The notes beneath the pieces were generated by a model. That model was not told the origin of the DNA. It searched no databases and saw nothing but the letters and a program-made list of their open reading frames with translations. The position numbers were made by a program, and so were the translations under genes. A DNA stretch of 64,000 nucleotides from Brachionus koreanus (taxonomy: Eukaryota > Rotifera > Eurotatoria > Ploima > Brachionidae). Shown piece after piece: positions 59,591-64,000 of this stretch (position 1 is its first letter; every line of letters starts with the position of its first letter). The stretch covers positions 1,408,804-1,472,803 of the forward strand of contig PJRA01000508.1 of NCBI GenBank assembly GCA_016987375.1. Direction: 5' to 3'.

Positions 59591-60139
59591 TAGTTAACAA
59601 AAATAAGATTTTCAACCTTTTAGATAATTGAAATAATCATAATCTGACATTAAAAAATCAAATACATAATAAGAAAATTAAAGAATTAAAGAAAATTTAA
59701 TTGTTTTTAGCATTTTCTTAAACTTATTTTATTCTTCAAAAAAAAAAATACTTTACGTAATTTTACGTAAAATTTTGTAATTGTTTATGTCCGAATTTTT
59801 GGAAATTTTTAGTTTATACGTCTTTAAAAGTATCATAAATTATAGTCTTCTTCAATTAATCTTTTTTGAAATCGAGCCTGTATTAAAGTTTTCTTTCTCC
59901 ACGATTTTTGTTTGAAGAACTCATTTCAATTTCAATTTTAAGCCAATTGGTCTTTTTATTCATTTTCCCGTTATGAAGATTTTTGAAAAATAGTTCAACT
60001 TAGAAACAGCAACACAATTTGAAATACCATCAACCTCAGACCACCTAATCTAGCTAAAGAAAATTTTAAAATCCTAGGTTTTCAAATATAAAGATTATTA
60101 AAAAGACCACATGATATCTTATTTTCTACGTCACAACTT

Positions 60140-60605
60140 ATTACCCGATTCTTAGTAAAGAATTATCTATTGGCATTATCAACAATCATTTTTCGAAAAC
60201 TTTTGACAGAGTTTCAAACAGATTGTTAATTTTTAAATTAAAAGGTTATGGTTTTACTGGATGGTAGATTTTCTTTCTAATAGAAAGAAGAGAGTTGTTT
60301 TAAGTTCATCAAAGTCTAAATGGTTGGAAGTTACTCCTAACCCACAAGGGGTTGGTCTTAGAACCCCTTCTTTTTTTGATATTTATTAATGATAATGCTA
60401 GAAATGATAGCAAAAAATTTCAGATATTTAAATACAGACTCTTTAAGAATGCTACAAATAGTTTGTAAGGCCTCACTTAGAATTTGCAATAAGTTATTGG
60501 TGCCCATATTTAGAAAAAGAAATCGGTGAACTTGAAAAAGTTCAGAAAATAGCAACAAGATCATTTCTTTACTTCGTAATTACAAATATGACAAAGACTT
60601 GAATT
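60140..60605 (+). mobile_element. Decayed LINE reverse transcriptase
   Basis: Plus-strand pieces in shifting frames: FSKTFDRVSNRLLIFKLKGYG (RT motif A), then RRVVLSSSKSKWLEVT-like sequence, and at 60455-60600 FVRPHLEFAISYWCPYLEKEIGELEKVQKIATRSF (the thumb region). The YADD-containing middle is deleted. It resembles CR1/jockey elements but is not a copy of the one near 9.5 kb. Confidence 0.75.
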
Positions 60606-60619
60606 GCTAGTTAACTGAC

Positions 60620-60845
60620 CTCAAAGTAAGAATCAGTGTTGCTTTTACTACAGAGTTGTACAGTTTGAGTTTGGTTTGATTGCTATAGTAGATTGATTTC
60701 CATGAGTGCATAGATACTCTTTGCTTTAGCAAGTTCTGTCTTTGTGCTCCAATTGTTGTACTGATGTTGCTTCCTAAGTATGTAAATTCGTTTACACACT
60801 CGAAATGTGAATCATCTTGATGGTGATCAGATATTCAATTTTTGT
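60620..60845 (-). mobile_element. Decayed RTE-like LINE fragment
   Basis: Minus-strand HFECVNEFTYLGSNIST followed by a frameshift and TELAKAKSIYAL, then TKLKLYNSVVKATLIL. This matches the F-x-YLGS-x-IS...R-x-x-AK...K-x-x-LYNSVV block of RTE-type reverse transcriptases. It abuts a LINE fragment in the other orientation, so one may have inserted near the other. Confidence 0.7.
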
Positions 60846-61211
60846 TTTTTCACATTGTTTTGTTTATTTTAAATAGCTAATTAAAAAATCAACTCTAATT
60901 TTTCAATATGAATTTCATTTAAAAAATTAATTGCAATTGAAAATTTTAATTTTGTTTTAGTTAAACCATTATATTCAAAAGTTGAACATGATCTTAAAAA
61001 TTTTTCTCATTAGAACAAATAATTTTAAATTTTAAATTAAAAAATATTTTTGTTGAACATGTGTTCAATAATTTTATTTTAACACAAATTAAATTTATCT
61101 TTTACTTTTTACATATGAATCAAATTAAAATAAAACAAAATAATGAATAAAATTTATTATAAATTTAAAATCTGAAATGTCGAAAGTCGAAGATTTTTTT
61201 AACTAACTAAT

Positions 61212-63066
61212 TCAATAGTAAACTTTAGTTGGCATACCAATTTGAGCTGCTTGAGGCAAATTCGAAGAGGAGGGTGGTGGCGGGGGAACAAGACTCATCA
61301 TAGCTGCTTGAGGCATCATTTGTTGTCCAATTTGAGCTCCTAGGTGCATATGATGATGTAAATGTTGCTGTTGCGAAAATTGATTGAGTATAAATGGTTG
61401 GTTAGCTTTACTAGCTGCTGCCTCAGCTATTTCTTGTATCAATTGTTGAGATGTATCTAGTAGACTTTTTTCCAATTGTTGCTGAATAACCAACTGCTGT
61501 TGTGCGTATACAGCTGCCTGTTTCGTTAACGAGTCGTAAGCTTCTTCATTTTCTGTCTTCTCATTTATCTTAGTTGCCAATTCTTGAGCTTGTTGTTGCT
61601 GTTTGCTATATTGTTGCATGTATTCATTAAAATAATTTGTGTACAAACTCATCATTAATGTGCTCGAGTCTTTCAAAAACGAGCCTGTTGTATTCAATTT
61701 TTTGGTAATTTCATTCACATTTTGATTCGAAGTTGTCGTTAATGGAACTGATTTTGGCTCATTCTCTGCTGTAGCAGCTTCTTTTTCGGGACTTTTTTTC
61801 TCCGATTCATTCTGATTTTTTTTATCTTGATTATTACTAGAATCAGCAGTCTTATTCTCTTCTGTTAATTTAACCTTATTTTCTTTACTCTCTTGTATAT
61901 ATTTGGCCAAATATTCCTTTCGCGCTTTTTTAACCAATTTGGTCACTTTATTGCGCAGATTTTTAAATTTTTTCATCAGTTCAGGATTATTCGCTTCTGA
62001 GTCCGATTGTAGTTTAGTTTGAAGCAAATTTCTGTGCTTTATAAGCTTGATAAGGTCAGGTGTTATCCATGGTTTGTGCATTTCTTCATTTGAATCATCA
62101 ATTAGAATAACTTTTTTTTTTTTGACTACTTTGTCAGCATTTGTGTCCTCGTCGTCCGAGTCATCTGATTCCATGTTCATTATTTGATTCGCTTTAATGT
62201 TCGAATATGGCTTGCATCGTTTTAACTTGTTTGTGTAAAAATCAGATTTTCTAATCAATTGATCAATTAGATTGAAATTAGATACAAAATTGGACTGGGG
62301 CTTGGTGGCAATGGGAAGATTTAAATTTTTTAAAGAATAATTTTTCAAATAATTTTTTAGATTTAAATTTAAATCGTCAACACTTTGACTTATATTTATT
62401 TCATTTATTATTTCTATGTCGTCAGACTTTTGAGGAGATTTCTCAGATTCTTCGACCAAAATGTCGCTTTTTTCCAAATTAGTTGAAGACGTGTGCTTGC
62501 TGAGAAGACTTGATTTGCTTGATTGGTTTGATGGCAGGCCGAATGTCTCAGGTAGCTCAGACACAGATGACGCATTGGAAGTGATGTTTATTGATGAAGT
62601 AGAATGGGTTTTTTTAACTGTACCTTTATTGCTTTTATTAGAGCGATTCTGCAACCTATTTGGCTTTTGCTGCCATTTTTGCTGGTACATAGAATTAGAA
62701 TTTGGTAATACCATAATATCTTTATAACATAAAGTAAATTAAGATTAAAAAAAATATAAATTTAAATGCCCAATTTAAAATTCAAGATCTAATAAGAAGA
62801 ATTAAAATATTTGGGGCTTGTATGGACTTACCTGGTAAGTTTGTCGGCGAATTTTGCATCTGATTGAACAGCTGATTGTTGTACATTTTTTTACCACTGA
62901 ATTGAAAATTAGAAAAATTTCCTGGTTGATAAGACTGATTGAATTGGTTAGATTGATTGTAGTTCGGATGATACATGTTGGAATTTTGGGTCACAAAACT
63001 TTTGGGTTCTTCGTTCAAATTTTTGAGCAGAACTCCGGTGCTTGTCAAATACTTGCGATTGTTCAT
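61212..63066 (-). CDS. Q/N-rich protein with a LINE-linker-like segment
   Basis: Exons 62832-63066 and 61212-62719 join in phase (G|AT) and give about 580 residues. The N-terminus is Asn/Gln/Ser-rich (NQSNQFNQSYQPGNFSNFQF). The middle has an acidic patch (ESDDSDDEDTNAD), a basic KKKK stretch that may be a nuclear signal, and then from 62075 to 61889 HKPWITPDLIKLIKHRN, KFKNLRNKVTKLVKKARKEY. That block is like the linker between endonuclease and RT in jockey/CR1 LINEs. The C-terminus is Gln/Ala coiled-coil-like, then His-rich (QQQHLHHHMHL) and a proline run (VPPPPPSSS). I do not recognise the gene. The long open frame argues for a real host gene, perhaps RNA- or chromatin-linked. Confidence 0.7.
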
Positions 63067-64000
63067 GGCCACTTAATGCTTTAGAATTTTTCAGGTAACC
63101 GATTGATACGGATATACGATTATATTTAACTTGAATAATTTCACTAGAAAGGAAAAAATTTAAAGCAATTGATTCGGATTTTAGGTAGAAGCAAAAAGCA
63201 AAAACAGTTTTTTTTTATTTTAGTCTTGAGTGATATTCTGTAATAAGTTGTTTTTTTGGTTTTATCATAAAATCCAAAGCTTATATTTATAATATTATAA
63301 ATTTCAGGTTAGTTGTTTTTTTAGTATAAATGCGCCATTAAAAATAAATAAATTTAAAATAGCATATATTCAATTTTTTAAAATGAACTATTTTTTGTCT
63401 TGAAAAGCTAATTTGTGCGAAATAATCATAAAATTAGTTCAATTTTTTATTTTTTTTTTATTTAAAAGATATTTTTCAAAAATTTTAAAGTTAAATTATA
63501 TAAACAGTAACTTAAATCAGACATTTAATTTTATACTAACGACTGCCCAATAATGCTTGTCTGAGACTTAAATTAGTAAAAAATATAAGATGGGATAGAT
63601 TTAATTATGAAAATATACAGTCTTATTCTATCTATTTTTCGAAAATTTTAATGGTTGTTCGATTTTTTACTTTTCTCTCACTTTTTTTCTCAAATTTTTT
63701 AAATTTAACAATAAAGATGTCTTCTTTAAATTTCATTCAGATAGCCTATCTGAAAATTTTTTTTGAACGGTTCAAAAAAAATTTTAAATTCTTGTTCAGT
63801 AAGCAACCAATTTGGAAAATAAAAACAATTTAACTGACAAATTTCCAATATGGTACATAATTATATGTTAGATAAAAATCTAAGGTATTTTGCAAAAGAA
63901 TTGAGTCCATCAAACGTACGAAAAGCACGACTAATTAAAGATTTTTGGAGAAATTTGAAAGCTTAAATTTATTAGAGTAATTGGAAAGCAAAAATTCTTA
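63067..64000. other. Upstream end region, no clear gene
   Basis: Likely contains the promoter of the minus-strand Q/N-rich gene. A 38-codon plus-strand frame at 63850-63966 (MVHNYMLDKNLRYFAKELSP...) is not recognised and may be chance or an exon of a gene beyond the window. Confidence 0.35.

Larger units (their letters stand above)
54517..61211. other. 6.7-kb gene desert with retroelement fragments
   Basis: Extremely AT-rich. No gene is supported from 54517 to about 59350. A G/C-richer island at 59370-59590 holds a retroelement fragment, and 60140-60850 holds two LINE fragments on opposite strands. Short frames at 56008-56226 and 60358-60564 show no motif. Confidence 0.5.

Noticed and set aside
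62461..62727. Plus-strand 88-codon frame
   Set aside because: Antisense of the Q/N-rich gene exon; its Leu-rich look follows from the complementary strand.

Overview
The window is AT-rich animal nuclear DNA. Genes are split by many short GT-AG introns (mostly about 45-110 bases) with AT-rich, gene-poor stretches between them. The gene set is animal: tyrosine hydroxylase, CatSper2, a DPP6/10-type membrane protein, an amidated-peptide precursor, RPGR, IFT172 and a mitochondrial ribosomal protein. Base composition, tiny introns and the lophotrochozoan-like flavour make a monogonont rotifer such as Brachionus my best guess; this is inference and no species marker was seen.

Layout. 1-3.7 kb: no gene seen. 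3.7-6.4 kb (-): RPGR. 6.7-8.2 kb (+): ATG5. 8.6-9.8 kb: decayed LINE. 10.7-11.8 kb (+): Rab-family GTPase with a basic tail. 13.1-14.6 kb (+): single-exon CatSper2, ending 11 bases from the stop of TRDMT1/DNMT2 (-, 14.6-16.1 kb). 17.3-25.5 kb (+): complete IFT172 with one 2.1-kb intron that holds a small zinc-ribbon-like ORF on the other strand. 25.7-27.4 kb (+): nucleoredoxin-like protein with a degenerate active site. 27.5-27.9 kb (-): precursor of three predicted short amidated peptides. 28.4-29.4 kb (-): spermidine synthase. 29.6-30.9 kb (-): mitoribosomal mS35. 32.8-34.6 kb (+): tyrosine hydroxylase. 35.5-35.7 kb: mariner remnant. 36.3-38.1 kb (-): TTC36, with an OTUD6B-like coding exon inside its third intron. 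38.6-39.6 kb: decayed Tc1 element with recognisable ends. 40.6-45.3 kb (-): MORN1 with an extra N-terminal domain that looks like a degenerate small GTPase. 46.2-46.9 kb: LINE 3' end. 47.3-54.5 kb (-): DPP6/DPP10-like type II membrane protein with an intact Ser-Asp-His triad and two candidate first exons. 54.5-61.2 kb: gene desert with retroelement fragments. 61.2-63.1 kb (-): Q/N-rich protein carrying a segment that resembles a LINE linker.

Functional themes. RPGR, IFT172, CatSper2 and MORN1 are cilium/flagellum genes, and the Rab could join them, but clustering in 42 kb may be chance. Tyrosine hydroxylase, the peptide precursor and the DPP6/10-like protein are neural or neurosecretory. Transposon debris covers Tc1, mariner, several LINEs, a DIRS/LTR-type fragment and two TIR elements. 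The observations I would check first are the [E/G]FE[A/S]L-amide precursor, the GTPase-like domain joined to MORN1, the catalytically intact DPP6/10-like protein with alternative first exons, and the TTC36/OTUD6B interleaving. All exon joins below were read by eye from frame, splice signals and recalled family sequences.
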